Assembly (NCBI GenBank): GCA_958436175.1
Contig: CAUBJF010000003.1
Coordinates: 310,001-374,000 of the forward strand
Source: an uncultured Muribaculaceae bacterium
Lineage (GTDB): Bacteria > Bacteroidota > Bacteroidia > Bacteroidales > Muribaculaceae
Direction: 5' to 3'
DNA: 64,000 nucleotides
The notes beneath the pieces are model-generated. The model was not told the origin of the DNA. It saw only the letters and a program-made list of their open reading frames with translations, and searched no databases. Both the position numbers and the translations under genes were made by a program. Below are positions 44,331-54,449 of the stretch, in pieces (positions within the stretch are counted from its first letter, which is position 1; the number at the start of each line of letters is the position of its first letter).

Positions 44331-46406
44331 ATGAAATTCAATAATATAAAGAATATCATCCTCTGTGGGGCTCTTGCAGTCTTCGCCGGCACTTCATGCG
44401 TCGACATGGACATACCCCCGAAGAACATCGTGACCTCCGACGACCTTCTGTCCAACGAGTCCGGTCTTGACATCTATCTCTCGCGCATGTACAGCCATAT
44501 GCCTTTCGAGGACTTCAAGTACATGGGTGAATGGGGTTTCAACTACAACGGCTGGCTTAATGCCTGCGGTATCGAAGGCACCGGCGAAGCTACTAACCGC
44601 GACGGTATCTGCCGCGCCTTCACAAGCGAGGGTACTCCCTACTGGGGCATGGCTTTCGAAACCCTCCGCGATGCCAACTTCATGATCGAGACTCTTCCCC
44701 AGTACCAGGGCAACTTCCCCGAAGTTACCTACAACCACTACCTGGGCGAAGCTTACTACGTACGCGCCACCGTATTCTATGCAATGGCACGTCGTTTCGG
44801 CGGCATACCTCTGGTGACAAAGGTAATCCAGTATCCTGCCGACGAAGCTGAGCTCGAAGTTCCCCGTGCATCCGAAGAAGAAACCTGGAACCAGATTCTC
44901 GCTGACTACGACAAGGCTGCCGAGCTCATGATGCCCAACAGCATCAAGACAGGGCAGAGCAACCGCTGGGTCGCTCTCGCATGGAAATCCGAAGCTGCCC
45001 TCTATGCCGGCTGCGTTGCCAAGTACAACGAAACTGTTCCCGGCCGTCTTACAGGTCTTGGTGAAAAGACCGGTGTACGTGTAATCGGTTTCGACGAAAA
45101 CTCCTGGGAAAGCGCTTCCAAGCGTTACTTCACAGAAGCATACAAAGCTGCTTCCGAAATTATCCAGCACGGTCCCTACTCGCTCTATAAGAAGAAATGG
45201 GAAGCCGGTAACTCCGACGCTATGAAGCAGAACATGATCGATATGTTCTCCGACCTCACCAGCCCCGAGAACATCCAGGTCAAGGAGTATCTCTATCCTA
45301 CCACGACTCACGCTTACGATGCTTATTCCGCACCGTTCATCTTCCGTTCGCCCCTCTGCTCCGGTGTTTGCCTCACTGCAGACTTCATCGAACTTTATGA
45401 AGGTTTCGACCGCTATCCCGACGGAACTCTCAAGGTTACCACCGGCGACAGCAACACACAGGGTGAATACATCATGTACGACCACGTTGCCGACTTCTAC
45501 AAGAACGCCGAACCACGTCTCCGCGCATACGCTATCTTCCCCGACGATATGTTCAAGAATCAGCGTATCGAAATCTACACCGGCGTTTACACCGGTTCCG
45601 CTCCTGTCAAGCCTCTCTTCAGCGACTACAGCTACAGCGCTCGTAACACCAAGTACCAGAACCTTCCCGCCTACAACGATCAGCCCCAGACCCTCTTCCT
45701 CGCTTCCGCAAGCGGCAACGACAACAAGATGGTCACCCTGCCCGACGGCAGCCAGATGCGTGCAGCCGGTGAGAACGGTCCTTTCTTCTCCAACGGTGAA
45801 TCCTGCATGACAGGTGTCTATGGCCGCAAGTGGCTCAAGGACGATCCCTCTTTCACAGCCCGCGAAGGCAACAGCGACCAGCCCTTCATCATCTTCCGTT
45901 ATGCCGAAGTGCTCCTCAATGCCGCTGAAGCAGCTGTCGAGCTCGGCCTCGCAGGTGTACAGAGCCCCGACGGTACCGACATGATGGCAGTAGCAACCAA
46001 GGCTATCAACGATATCCGCGAACGCGCCGGAGCATCACTCCTCCAGGGCTCGCTCAATGCAAGCATCGACAGCCGCAACATCGTCCGCAAGGAACGCCGC
46101 AAGGAAATGGCATTCGAGAACAAGACCAAGTGGGATCTCCGCCGCTGGCGTGTAAACCACTACGAAGGCCGCGACGGTTTCTGGGGCGAAGAACGCGACA
46201 AGACAATGTACAGCAACAACAACCAGTACGCTTTCCGCGGTGTATATCCCTTCTACTGCGCCGAGACCGGCAAATGGTTCTACGATGTTCACTTCCAGAT
46301 CGTAGGCGAAAAGACTTTCAGCTACAGCATTCTGGACTACTATTTCGAAATCCCAGGTGGAGAAGTAGCCAAGAGCATGTACATCGACCAGCAGCCTAAC
46401 CGTTAA
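44331..46406 (+). CDS. SusD-like glycan-binding lipoprotein
   Basis: This encodes 691 residues, at the long end for the family. Lipobox near residue 23 (FAGTSCVDMD). The N-terminal SusD part carries the TPR helices (ADYDKAAELMMP, NRWVALAWKSEAALYAG) and the C-terminal part has the typical RYAEVLLNAAEAAVELG and IRKERRKEMAFENKTKWDLRRWR blocks. It caps the SusC pore and captures mannan fragments. The extra length is probably in surface loops near residues 280-500. Confidence 0.96.
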   Translation: MKFNNIKNIILCGALAVFAGTSCVDMDIPPKNIVTSDDLLSNESGLDIYLSRMYSHMPFEDFKYMGEWGFNYNGWLNACGIEGTGEATNRDGICRAFTSEGTPYWGMAFETLRDANFMIETLPQYQGNFPEVTYNHYLGEAYYVRATVFYAMARRFGGIPLVTKVIQYPADEAELEVPRASEEETWNQILADYDKAAELMMPNSIKTGQSNRWVALAWKSEAALYAGCVAKYNETVPGRLTGLGEKTGVRVIGFDENSWESASKRYFTEAYKAASEIIQHGPYSLYKKKWEAGNSDAMKQNMIDMFSDLTSPENIQVKEYLYPTTTHAYDAYSAPFIFRSPLCSGVCLTADFIELYEGFDRYPDGTLKVTTGDSNTQGEYIMYDHVADFYKNAEPRLRAYAIFPDDMFKNQRIEIYTGVYTGSAPVKPLFSDYSYSARNTKYQNLPAYNDQPQTLFLASASGNDNKMVTLPDGSQMRAAGENGPFFSNGESCMTGVYGRKWLKDDPSFTAREGNSDQPFIIFRYAEVLLNAAEAAVELGLAGVQSPDGTDMMAVATKAINDIRERAGASLLQGSLNASIDSRNIVRKERRKEMAFENKTKWDLRRWRVNHYEGRDGFWGEERDKTMYSNNNQYAFRGVYPFYCAETGKWFYDVHFQIVGEKTFSYSILDYYFEIPGGEVAKSMYIDQQPNR

Positions 46407-46445
46407 TACGATTCTCCTCACTAATAAACCAAGCTTATTACCATC

Positions 46446-47261
46446 ATGAAAAAAATATCGATTCTCAGCCTCTTCGGAGTGCTACTGATGACAACTTCGT
46501 GCTCGGTATTCGAAATCGACAACTATGAAGAGCCCAAGGAGACACTCCAGGGTGAAGTCGTAGATGTCGCTACCGGCAACCGAGTCCTGACCGACCAGGG
46601 CGGTGAAGGTATCCGCGTTCGTCTCACCGAGACCAGCTGGGGTGAAAACGTTCAGCACAACCCCGACTTCAGCGCCATGCCCGACGGCACATTCCAGAAC
46701 ACCAAGATCTTCAAGGGCGACTACAACATCCGTATCGACGGCCCGTTCATTCCCCTGTTGCGTGAAAATACCGATGGCACTCTCCTCGCTGACGAAACCA
46801 TCAATACTCGCATCGAAGGTGTGACCAAAGTGAAATTCGAAGTAGAACCCTTCCTCAATGTCGAATTCGTGGGCGATCCCCAGGTCAGCAACGGCGTTAT
46901 CCGCGCTCAGGTACGCGTGACCCGTGGCGTTTCCGAAGACATATTCCGCGAAAAAATCCAGCCTATGGGCAACTGGAAGGAAGAATACCTCAACATGACC
47001 GACATACAGCTCTTCGTCAGCTACTCTTCGTCAGTTGGTTATCGCGCCCGCGACGACCGCTGGAGCAGCAAGATCGAATATGCCGGCGACTCCTTCAACG
47101 ACTTCTTCGGAACTCCCGTTACCATCAAGAGCAACGGTAGCATACCCTCCGGCCGCAAGGTATTTGTCCGCGCAGCCGCCCGTATCAACTACGACACTCC
47201 TCTCGGCAGTGGTACTCGTCGCTGGAACTACAGCGAACCTGTGGAAGTAATGATTCCGTAA
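46446..47261 (+). CDS. DUF3823-type lipoprotein
   Basis: This encodes 271 residues with lipobox MTTSCSVFE (Cys near residue 19). The N-terminal domain (about 25-125, ETLQGEVVDVATGNRVLTDQGGEGIRVRLTE ... FKGDYNIRIDGPF) and a second beta domain (about 135-271) match DUF3823, a protein commonly encoded right after SusD in Bacteroidetes. It is probably a surface-exposed accessory glycan binder, like SusE/F in position. Confidence 0.85.
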   Translation: MKKISILSLFGVLLMTTSCSVFEIDNYEEPKETLQGEVVDVATGNRVLTDQGGEGIRVRLTETSWGENVQHNPDFSAMPDGTFQNTKIFKGDYNIRIDGPFIPLLRENTDGTLLADETINTRIEGVTKVKFEVEPFLNVEFVGDPQVSNGVIRAQVRVTRGVSEDIFREKIQPMGNWKEEYLNMTDIQLFVSYSSSVGYRARDDRWSSKIEYAGDSFNDFFGTPVTIKSNGSIPSGRKVFVRAAARINYDTPLGSGTRRWNYSEPVEVMIP

Positions 47262-47284
47262 TTCCAACTCTGTAATACAATTAC

Positions 47285-49474
47285 ATGAAGCTTCAAAAAC
47301 ACATTATCGCATGTCTGTTTGCACTGGGGTTCGCCCCAGTGCTTACAGCCGGCGATTCAACTCCGGATGTAAAAACTACATTCCAGTCGTCGCGCGAATG
47401 GCGCCCGACTATCGATAATCGCGGTGACGCAGTGATGGTCTACGGTGTCGGTGGCAATCCCTCCGACCTCAAGCCGGGCCAGCTGTCGTTCGAAGACCGC
47501 GTCAAGTCATGGAAAGACCGTGGCTACGTGATTCACTTTATGACCGGTATCGCCTGGGGACAGTATCAGGATTATTTTACCGGTAAATGGGATGGCAAGA
47601 TGCACCTCGACGAGGGTCAGGTGACGGCCAAAGGCGACACTATCTGGCACGGCCACATGGTGCCCTACATCGTTCCCTCGTTGAACTTCCTCAAATATCT
47701 CAAAGAACGCCACATCGCACGTGTGATAGATGCCGGTATCGACGCCATCTTCATGGAAGAGCCTGAATTCTGGGCTCGCAGCGGTTACAGCGACGCTTTC
47801 AAGAAAGAGTGGAAGGACTATTATGGTTTCGATTGGCGTCCCCAGCACGAATCGCCCGAAAACACTTATCTCGCAAACAAATTAAAATATCACCTTTACT
47901 ATCGTGCCCTAAACGAAATCTTCACCTTTGCCAAGGAATACGGCAAGAAGAAAGGCATCGACGTAAAGTGCTACGTTCCGACTCACTCCCTTGTCAACTA
48001 TTCGCAGTGGCAGATCGTGAGTCCCGAGGCAAGTCTTGCCTCTATGCCTGCCTGCGACGGATATATAGCCCAGGTATGGACCGGAACATCGCGCGAGCCA
48101 AACTTCTTCAACGGCAAGAAGGCCGAACGCGTCTTCGAGAACGCGTTCCTCGAATATGGTTCCATGGAGTCCATGACGGCTCCGACAGGACGCAAGATGT
48201 TCTTTCTCACAGACCCCATCGAGGACTGGCCTCGCGACTGGGTCGACTACAAGCGCAACTACGAAGCTACTTTCACAGCCCAGCTTCTCTATCCCAATAT
48301 AGCCAACTACGAAATCATGCCCTGGCCCGAACGCATCTACGAAGGTCTCTACCGCAAGAGCGCGAACAGCGAGGAAAAGGCAAAGATCCCACGTTTCTAT
48401 TCCACTCAGATGCAGGTGATGGTCAACTCCCTGAACCAGATGCCCGTATCCGAGAATAAGGTCAGCGGCAACAGCGGTATCGGTGTACTTATGTCGAACT
48501 CGCTGATGTTCCAGCGTTTCCCCATCCATGAAGGTTACGATGATCCCCAGCTCTCCAACTTCTACGGGCAGGCACTGCCTTTCGTGAAGCGCGGTGTGCC
48601 GGTGAAGACCGTCCATATCGAGAACCTTGCTTTCGACAAGACCCTTGCCGATACTAAGGTTCTCCTGATGAGCTACTCCAACATGAAGCCCCTCGACAAG
48701 GAAGCCCACAAGTACCTTGCCGACTGGGTACGCAACGGAGGTGTCATCGTCTACAGCGGCAGCGATGCCGACCCCTTCCAGACAGTACGCGAATGGTGGA
48801 ACACCGACGGCAACCACTATGCCACTCCCTCTGCCCATCTCTTCGAACTCATGGGCATGCCCCCTGCTCCCGCCGAGGGCGAATATGCCTATGGCAAAGG
48901 TACCGTATATGTGAGCCGCACCGACCCCAAGAACTATATCCTCAATGAAAACGGCGATGCCAAACTGCTTTCGATTGTAGAAAAGATGTACTCCGACAAG
49001 GCAAAGGCAGGCAAGCTCAAATATAAGAACAGCTACCGGCTCAGCCGTGGCCCCTACGAAATCCTCGCTGTTGTCGACGAAAGCGTCAGCAACGAACCCT
49101 ACACCGTCAAGGGCACATATATCGACCTCTTCGACCCGACCCTCCCCGTTGTGAAGACCAAGACCGTTCAGCCCGGTACACAGGCTCTTCTCTACGATGT
49201 AAAACGTGTCGACGACAATAAGAAACCTCAGATTCTTGCTTCGGCAAGCCGTGCATACAATGAAGTACGCACTCCGTCGAGCTACAGCTATACAGCCAAG
49301 AGCCCGATCGATACCCACAACGTATCGCGTGTGCTCCTTCCCAAGCAGCCCAAAAGCGTTACCGTCAACGGCGAACTCGCCTACGACCCCGCCAACTGGG
49401 ATAAATCGAGCAACACCTATCTTGTAGAGTTCGAAAACTCTCCCGAAGGTGTCGATGTGGTTTTCCAATGGTAA
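47285..49474 (+). CDS. Exported putative glycoside hydrolase of unassigned family
   Basis: This encodes 729 residues with a signal peptide (about 1-22). Residues about 30-370 look like a TIM barrel: VIHFMTGIAWGQYQDYF, IDAGIDAIFMEEPEFWARSGY (a Glu pair at the end of a strand, as in clan GH-A acid/base sites), YVPTHSLVNYSQW, PNIANYEIMPWPERIY. Residues about 390-560 form an amidotransferase/trimerisation-like domain (GIGVLMSNSLMFQR, WVRNGGVIVYSGSDADPFQ) as in GH42, and the end is a beta domain. No defined CAZy family is recognised with confidence. In this locus it should attack a mannan decoration. Confidence 0.7.
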   Translation: MKLQKHIIACLFALGFAPVLTAGDSTPDVKTTFQSSREWRPTIDNRGDAVMVYGVGGNPSDLKPGQLSFEDRVKSWKDRGYVIHFMTGIAWGQYQDYFTGKWDGKMHLDEGQVTAKGDTIWHGHMVPYIVPSLNFLKYLKERHIARVIDAGIDAIFMEEPEFWARSGYSDAFKKEWKDYYGFDWRPQHESPENTYLANKLKYHLYYRALNEIFTFAKEYGKKKGIDVKCYVPTHSLVNYSQWQIVSPEASLASMPACDGYIAQVWTGTSREPNFFNGKKAERVFENAFLEYGSMESMTAPTGRKMFFLTDPIEDWPRDWVDYKRNYEATFTAQLLYPNIANYEIMPWPERIYEGLYRKSANSEEKAKIPRFYSTQMQVMVNSLNQMPVSENKVSGNSGIGVLMSNSLMFQRFPIHEGYDDPQLSNFYGQALPFVKRGVPVKTVHIENLAFDKTLADTKVLLMSYSNMKPLDKEAHKYLADWVRNGGVIVYSGSDADPFQTVREWWNTDGNHYATPSAHLFELMGMPPAPAEGEYAYGKGTVYVSRTDPKNYILNENGDAKLLSIVEKMYSDKAKAGKLKYKNSYRLSRGPYEILAVVDESVSNEPYTVKGTYIDLFDPTLPVVKTKTVQPGTQALLYDVKRVDDNKKPQILASASRAYNEVRTPSSYSYTAKSPIDTHNVSRVLLPKQPKSVTVNGELAYDPANWDKSSNTYLVEFENSPEGVDVVFQW

Positions 49475-49483
49475 AATAATACT

Positions 49484-49516
49484 GCCTTCCGACAGCCCTG
49501 TAGGCTGCCGGAAGGC
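49484..49516 (+). terminator. Strong hairpin within the locus
   Basis: GCCTTCCG (49484-49491) pairs with CGGAAGGC (49509-49516), extended inward by CAGCC/GGCTG with one mismatch, nine bases after the stop of the putative glycosidase gene. Only TTCCC follows. It probably ends or attenuates the transcript, splitting the locus into an uptake half and an enzyme half. Confidence 0.7.
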
Positions 49517-49621
49517 TTCCCAAACAAATTGACACACATAGTTACATCCTGACTGAAGATTCAGAATTCACTTATTCGATTGCCATCCATAAACTAATTG
49601 CCAATTAAAGTTACCTTGCAT

Positions 49622-52129
49622 ATGAAAAAAATACTGTTTTCGGCCCTCGTGCTACCCATGCTCGTATCATGCGGAGGCGGCAAGAGTGCACCCGAAGTTA
49701 TTAAAAACGATCTTAGAGCACCGGCGTATCCCCTTGTTACTATCGACCCCTACACAAGTGCATGGTCAGAAGCCGATAATCTCTATGATGCTCCTGTGAC
49801 TCACTGGACCGGAAAGGATTTCCCCTTCATCGGTGTTATCAAGGTCGATGGCGTGCCCTATCGCTTCATGGGTACCGAAGAACTGGAGATGAATCCTATT
49901 GTACCGACTTCGCAGCAGGCAGAGTGGATCGGCCGCTGGACCACGACAGAGCCCAAAGGCGACTGGACTGCTGAAAAATACGACGATTCGAAGTGGAAGG
50001 AGGATAAAGGCGCCTTCGGAACTATGGAGAACGAACCGACCGCCAAGACCCAGTGGGGTACCCGCAATATCTGGGTACGCCGCACAGTCGATGTCCCCAA
50101 TGATATCGAAGGTCGTCCCGTATTCCTCGAATTTTCTAACGATGACGACGCTGTTTTCTATGTTAACGGTGTCGAAATATACAACACAGGCTCTACTTGC
50201 AATAAGAATAAAATCGTCAAGCTCAACGATGCCGCCCGTGCAGCTCTCCGTCCCGGCGAAAACGTGATTGCAGCATCCTGCGTCAACCCCGTCGGCAACG
50301 GTCTTCTCGACTTCGGCCTCTTTACACCCAAGGATCTCAATACGGCCTTCGATAACACCGCCATCCAGACTTCAGCCGACGTGCAGGCCACGCAGACACA
50401 CTATACATTCACAGCCGGTACAGTCGATCTCGCTGTCGACTTTACGGCACCTCTATTCCTCGACGACAAGAACTACGACCTTCTCAGCCGCCCCGTCAAC
50501 TATGTTAGCTACGACGCTACTTCCAACGACGGCAAGGCTCACGATATCGAAATCTATTTCGAGGCATCGCCACGCTGGGCACTCGACCAGCCTTACCAGG
50601 CATCTGTCAGCAGCGCTTTTGAAAAAGATGGAATCGCCTACCTGAAGACAGGCAGCCAGGAACAGAACATCCTCGGCAAGCGCGGCGACCACATCCGCAT
50701 CGACTGGGGTTACTTCTACCTCGCAGCTCCCAAGGCTGATATCGAATACGGCATCGGTTCTTCCAGTGAGCTCCGCAAGAAATTCGTCAATGGCGAAAGT
50801 ATCTCCGGCAAGACCGAGGGAGAGAACAGCGAAGGTCAGCTCGCTATCGTGCGCAACTTCGGAGACACCAAGAATGCCAAGGGCATGATAATGGTCGGCT
50901 ACGACGACATCTTCTCGATCCAGTATTTCGGCGAGAACCTCCGTCCTTACTGGAACCGCAACGGCGACAAGACCATCGAATCGCAGTTCGAACTCGCAAA
51001 CAAAGAATACGACCAGCTCATGGCCCGCTGCTACGACTTCGACAAGAAGTTCATGGAAGACGCCACCGAGGCCGGCGGCAAGACCTACGCAGAACTCTGC
51101 GCTCTCGCTTACCGCCAGGCTATCGCAGCCCACAAGCTCGTTGTAAGCCCCAAGGGCGAGCTCATGTTCTTCTCCAAGGAAAATGACAGCAACGGTTCCA
51201 TCGGCACCGTCGACATCACATACCCGACAGCTCCCATGATGCTGTACTTCAATCCCGAACTCGCCGAGGCTCTCATGAACCATATCTACGACTACAGCGA
51301 GAGCGGACGCTGGACCAAGCCCTTCCCGGCACACGATGTCGGCACCTATCCCCAGGCTAACGGCCAGACCTACGGAGGCGACATGCCTATCGAAGAAGGC
51401 GGCAACATGATTATTGTCACAGCCGCCGTTGCCGACCGCGAAGGAAATGCCGACTACGCAGCAAAACATTGGGATGCCCTCACAACTTGGACGAACTATC
51501 TCGTTGAATATGGTCTCGATCCCGAGAACCAGCTCTGTACAGACGACTTTGCCGGTCATTTCGCCCACAATGTCAACCTTTCTGCAAAGGCTATCGTCGC
51601 TATCGCCTGCTACGCTCACCTTGCCGACATGCTCGGCAAGAAAGATGTCGCAGAAAAATATTACGCAATCGCACGCGACTACGCTGCCAAATGGAAAGAG
51701 AATGCTGCCGACGGCGACCACTACCGCCTGACTTTCGACAAGGAAGGCACCTGGAGCCAGAAATACAATATCGTCTGGGATAAGCTTCTCGGCCTCAACA
51801 TCTTCCCCGAAGATATCGTTCCTACCGAGATCAAGTACTATCTCACCAGGCAGAACGAATACGGCCTGCCTCTCGACAACCGCGAGACATACACAAAGAC
51901 CGACTGGATTCTCTGGACCGCGACAATGGCCGACAATCAGGAGGACTTCGAGGCAATAATTACACCTGTTCATAAGTTCTATAATGAGACGATCGACCGC
52001 GTTCCTATGTCCGACTGGACGTGGACCGATAAGCCCAACCGCCGAGGCTTTATGACTCGTGCCGTTGTCGGTGGCGTTTTCATCAAGCTTCTCGACTACG
52101 ACCGTAACCATAAGAACACCGAAAAGTAA
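49622..52129 (+). CDS. DUF4964/DUF5127/DUF4965/DUF1793-type lipoprotein
   Basis: This encodes 835 residues from the ATG at 49622; an ATG eight codons upstream is less likely as it would spoil the lipobox LVSCGGG (Cys near 18). Domain order: DUF4964-like (about 30-100, YPLVTIDPYTSAWS, PFIGVIKVDGVPYRFMG), a galactose-binding-like jelly roll inserted at about 105-230 (IWVRRTVDVPNDIEGRPVFLEFSNDDDAVFYVNGVEI), DUF5127, then DUF4965/DUF1793 (MMLYFNPELAEALMNHIYDYS, HDVGTYPQANGQTYGGDMPIEEGGNMI). The C-terminal (alpha/alpha)6-like part resembles glutaminase A and glycosidases. In this locus a glycosidase role is likelier; activity unproven. Confidence 0.82.
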   Translation: MKKILFSALVLPMLVSCGGGKSAPEVIKNDLRAPAYPLVTIDPYTSAWSEADNLYDAPVTHWTGKDFPFIGVIKVDGVPYRFMGTEELEMNPIVPTSQQAEWIGRWTTTEPKGDWTAEKYDDSKWKEDKGAFGTMENEPTAKTQWGTRNIWVRRTVDVPNDIEGRPVFLEFSNDDDAVFYVNGVEIYNTGSTCNKNKIVKLNDAARAALRPGENVIAASCVNPVGNGLLDFGLFTPKDLNTAFDNTAIQTSADVQATQTHYTFTAGTVDLAVDFTAPLFLDDKNYDLLSRPVNYVSYDATSNDGKAHDIEIYFEASPRWALDQPYQASVSSAFEKDGIAYLKTGSQEQNILGKRGDHIRIDWGYFYLAAPKADIEYGIGSSSELRKKFVNGESISGKTEGENSEGQLAIVRNFGDTKNAKGMIMVGYDDIFSIQYFGENLRPYWNRNGDKTIESQFELANKEYDQLMARCYDFDKKFMEDATEAGGKTYAELCALAYRQAIAAHKLVVSPKGELMFFSKENDSNGSIGTVDITYPTAPMMLYFNPELAEALMNHIYDYSESGRWTKPFPAHDVGTYPQANGQTYGGDMPIEEGGNMIIVTAAVADREGNADYAAKHWDALTTWTNYLVEYGLDPENQLCTDDFAGHFAHNVNLSAKAIVAIACYAHLADMLGKKDVAEKYYAIARDYAAKWKENAADGDHYRLTFDKEGTWSQKYNIVWDKLLGLNIFPEDIVPTEIKYYLTRQNEYGLPLDNRETYTKTDWILWTATMADNQEDFEAIITPVHKFYNETIDRVPMSDWTWTDKPNRRGFMTRAVVGGVFIKLLDYDRNHKNTEK

Positions 52130-54438
52130 TGAAGAAATCTATCATCATAGCCGGTCTGGCTCTCGTCCTTGCGACGGGAGTCGAGGCTTCGGCCAAGAAA
52201 ATGGAACGCGTCGACTTCGTGAACCCTCTCGTGGGCACACAGTCCAAGCGCGAACTGTCGACAGGTAATACCTATCCTGCCATTGCCATGCCCTGGGGTA
52301 TGAACTTCTGGACTCCACAGACCGGCAAGATGGGCGATGGCTGGACGTATACCTACAGCGACGACAAAATCCGCGGCTTCAAGCAGACTCATCAGCCCAG
52401 CCCGTGGATGAACGACTACGGCGAATTCGCGATTCTGCCTATGACCGGCAAGCCTGTCTTCAACGAAGACGAACGTGCAAGCTGGTTCTCGCACAAGGCC
52501 GAGATTGCCACTCCCTATTATTACCGTAACTATCTCGCCGACTACGATGTCGTAACAGAGCTTGTCCCCACCGAACGTGCCGCCCTTTTCCGCTTCACAT
52601 TCCCTGAAAGCGACAGCTCGTACGTCCTTGTCGATGCTTACGACGACGGTTCGTCGGTGACCATCCTGCCTGCCCAGAATAAAATTGTCGGCTATACGAC
52701 CAAAAATACCGGAGGTGTACCCGAAAACTTCCGCAACTACTTCGTTGTCGAATTCGACAAGCCTTTCACATATACCGCTGCCGTTGCCGACGGCGACATC
52801 AAGGAAGGCAAGCACGACTTCACCGGCAATCACGCCGGAGGCTTCATCGGCTTCAAGACTAAACGCGGCGAACAGGTTCACGCTCGTGTTGCCTCTTCGT
52901 TCATAAGCCCCGAGCAGGCCGAACTCAACCTCAAGGAGCTCGACGGTAAGGACTTCGAAGCTCTCAAGCAAGCCGGCCGCGACCGCTGGAACGAAGTGCT
53001 TGGTGCTATTGAGGTTGAGGACGACGAACTCGAAGACCTTGAGAAACTCCGTACGTTCTACTCCTGCCTCTACCGCTCGGTCCTCTTCCCCCGCAGCTTC
53101 TACGAATACGATGCCAACGGCAACGTTGTCCACTACAGCCCCTTCAACGGAGAAGTGCTTCCCGGATATATGTTCGCCGATACCGGTTTCTGGGATACAT
53201 TCCGCTGCCTCTTCCCCCTGCTCAACCTCGTCTATCCTTCGATGAACGTCAAGATGCAGGACTGGCTCGTCAACGCATACAAAGAAAGCGGCTTCCTGCC
53301 CGAATGGTCCAGTCCCGGTCACCGCGACTGTATGATTGGCAATAATTCCGCATCTATCGTCGCCGATGCCTACATCAAAGGTCTCCGCGGCTATGATGCC
53401 GAGAAACTTTGGGAAGCGGTTGTCCACGGAGCCAACGACTATCTGCCTAAGACAGCCAGCGGCCGTCGTGGCTACGAATACTACAACAAGCTCGGCTATG
53501 TGCCCTACAATGTCGGTATCAAGGAAAACGCCGCCCGCACTCTCGAATATGCCTACGACGACTGGTGCATCTATAAGTTCGGCGAAGCTCTCGGCAAGTC
53601 CAAGAAAGAACTCGCACCCTTCGCAAAGCATGCAATGAACTATAAGAACGTCTATGACAAAGAGTACAAACTCATGTGCGGCCGTAACGAAGACGGTACG
53701 TTTGCCCGTCCTTTCAACCCCCTCAAGTGGGGCGACGCTTTCACAGAAGGCAACAGCTGGCATTACTCCTGGTCTGTATTCCATGACCCCCAGGGCCTCA
53801 TCGACCTTATGGGCGGCAAGCAGACCTTCAATGCCATGCTCGACTCTGTATTCAATGTTCCGCCACTGTTCGACGAGAGCTACTACCGCAGCGTGATTCA
53901 TGAAATACGCGAGATGCAGATTATGAACCTTGGCAACTATGCCCATGGCAATCAGCCAATCCAGCACATGATCTACATGTACAACTATGGCGGTGAGCCT
54001 TGGAAAGCACAGTACTGGGTGCGCCGCGTCATGGACACCATGTACACGCCCAATTTCGACGGCTACTGTGGCGACGAAGACAACGGCCAGACCTCCGCAT
54101 GGTATGTGTTCTCTGCTATGGGATTCTATCCCGTTTGTCCGGCTTCCGACCAGTATGTGCTCGGTTCGCCCTATTTCAAGAAGGTCCGCGTCAATCTTGA
54201 AAATGGCAATACCTTGGATATCAATGCACCCGACAATGATTCAGACAAGCCTTACGTAGCTGCAATGCGCGTCAACGGCAAGAAATACGACAAGAACTAC
54301 CTCACCCACGGCCAGATCACAGACGGTGCTGTCATTGACTATGAGATGTCCGGAGTGCCCAACACCCGTCGCGGTGTCGGAGAGGATGCTGCCCCGTATT
54401 CCTTCTCAAAAGAACTCAAATCATTAGCTAAAAAGTAA
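52129..54438 (+). CDS. GH92 exo-alpha-mannosidase
   Basis: This encodes 769 residues with a signal peptide (about 1-21). It is a calcium-dependent GH92 enzyme: DFVNPLVGTQ and GNTYPAIAMPWGMNFWTPQT at the N-terminal beta domain, ADTGFWDTFRCLFPLLNLVYP, and GYCGDEDNGQTSAWYVFSAMGFYPVCP in the (alpha/alpha)6 domain. GH92 removes alpha-1,2, alpha-1,3 or other mannose branches; linkage cannot be told here. Its ATG shares one base with the stop of the preceding gene (TAATG), so the two are coupled. Confidence 0.96.
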   Translation: MKKSIIIAGLALVLATGVEASAKKMERVDFVNPLVGTQSKRELSTGNTYPAIAMPWGMNFWTPQTGKMGDGWTYTYSDDKIRGFKQTHQPSPWMNDYGEFAILPMTGKPVFNEDERASWFSHKAEIATPYYYRNYLADYDVVTELVPTERAALFRFTFPESDSSYVLVDAYDDGSSVTILPAQNKIVGYTTKNTGGVPENFRNYFVVEFDKPFTYTAAVADGDIKEGKHDFTGNHAGGFIGFKTKRGEQVHARVASSFISPEQAELNLKELDGKDFEALKQAGRDRWNEVLGAIEVEDDELEDLEKLRTFYSCLYRSVLFPRSFYEYDANGNVVHYSPFNGEVLPGYMFADTGFWDTFRCLFPLLNLVYPSMNVKMQDWLVNAYKESGFLPEWSSPGHRDCMIGNNSASIVADAYIKGLRGYDAEKLWEAVVHGANDYLPKTASGRRGYEYYNKLGYVPYNVGIKENAARTLEYAYDDWCIYKFGEALGKSKKELAPFAKHAMNYKNVYDKEYKLMCGRNEDGTFARPFNPLKWGDAFTEGNSWHYSWSVFHDPQGLIDLMGGKQTFNAMLDSVFNVPPLFDESYYRSVIHEIREMQIMNLGNYAHGNQPIQHMIYMYNYGGEPWKAQYWVRRVMDTMYTPNFDGYCGDEDNGQTSAWYVFSAMGFYPVCPASDQYVLGSPYFKKVRVNLENGNTLDINAPDNDSDKPYVAAMRVNGKKYDKNYLTHGQITDGAVIDYEMSGVPNTRRGVGEDAAPYSFSKELKSLAKK

Positions 54439-54449
54439 TTTAATACCCG

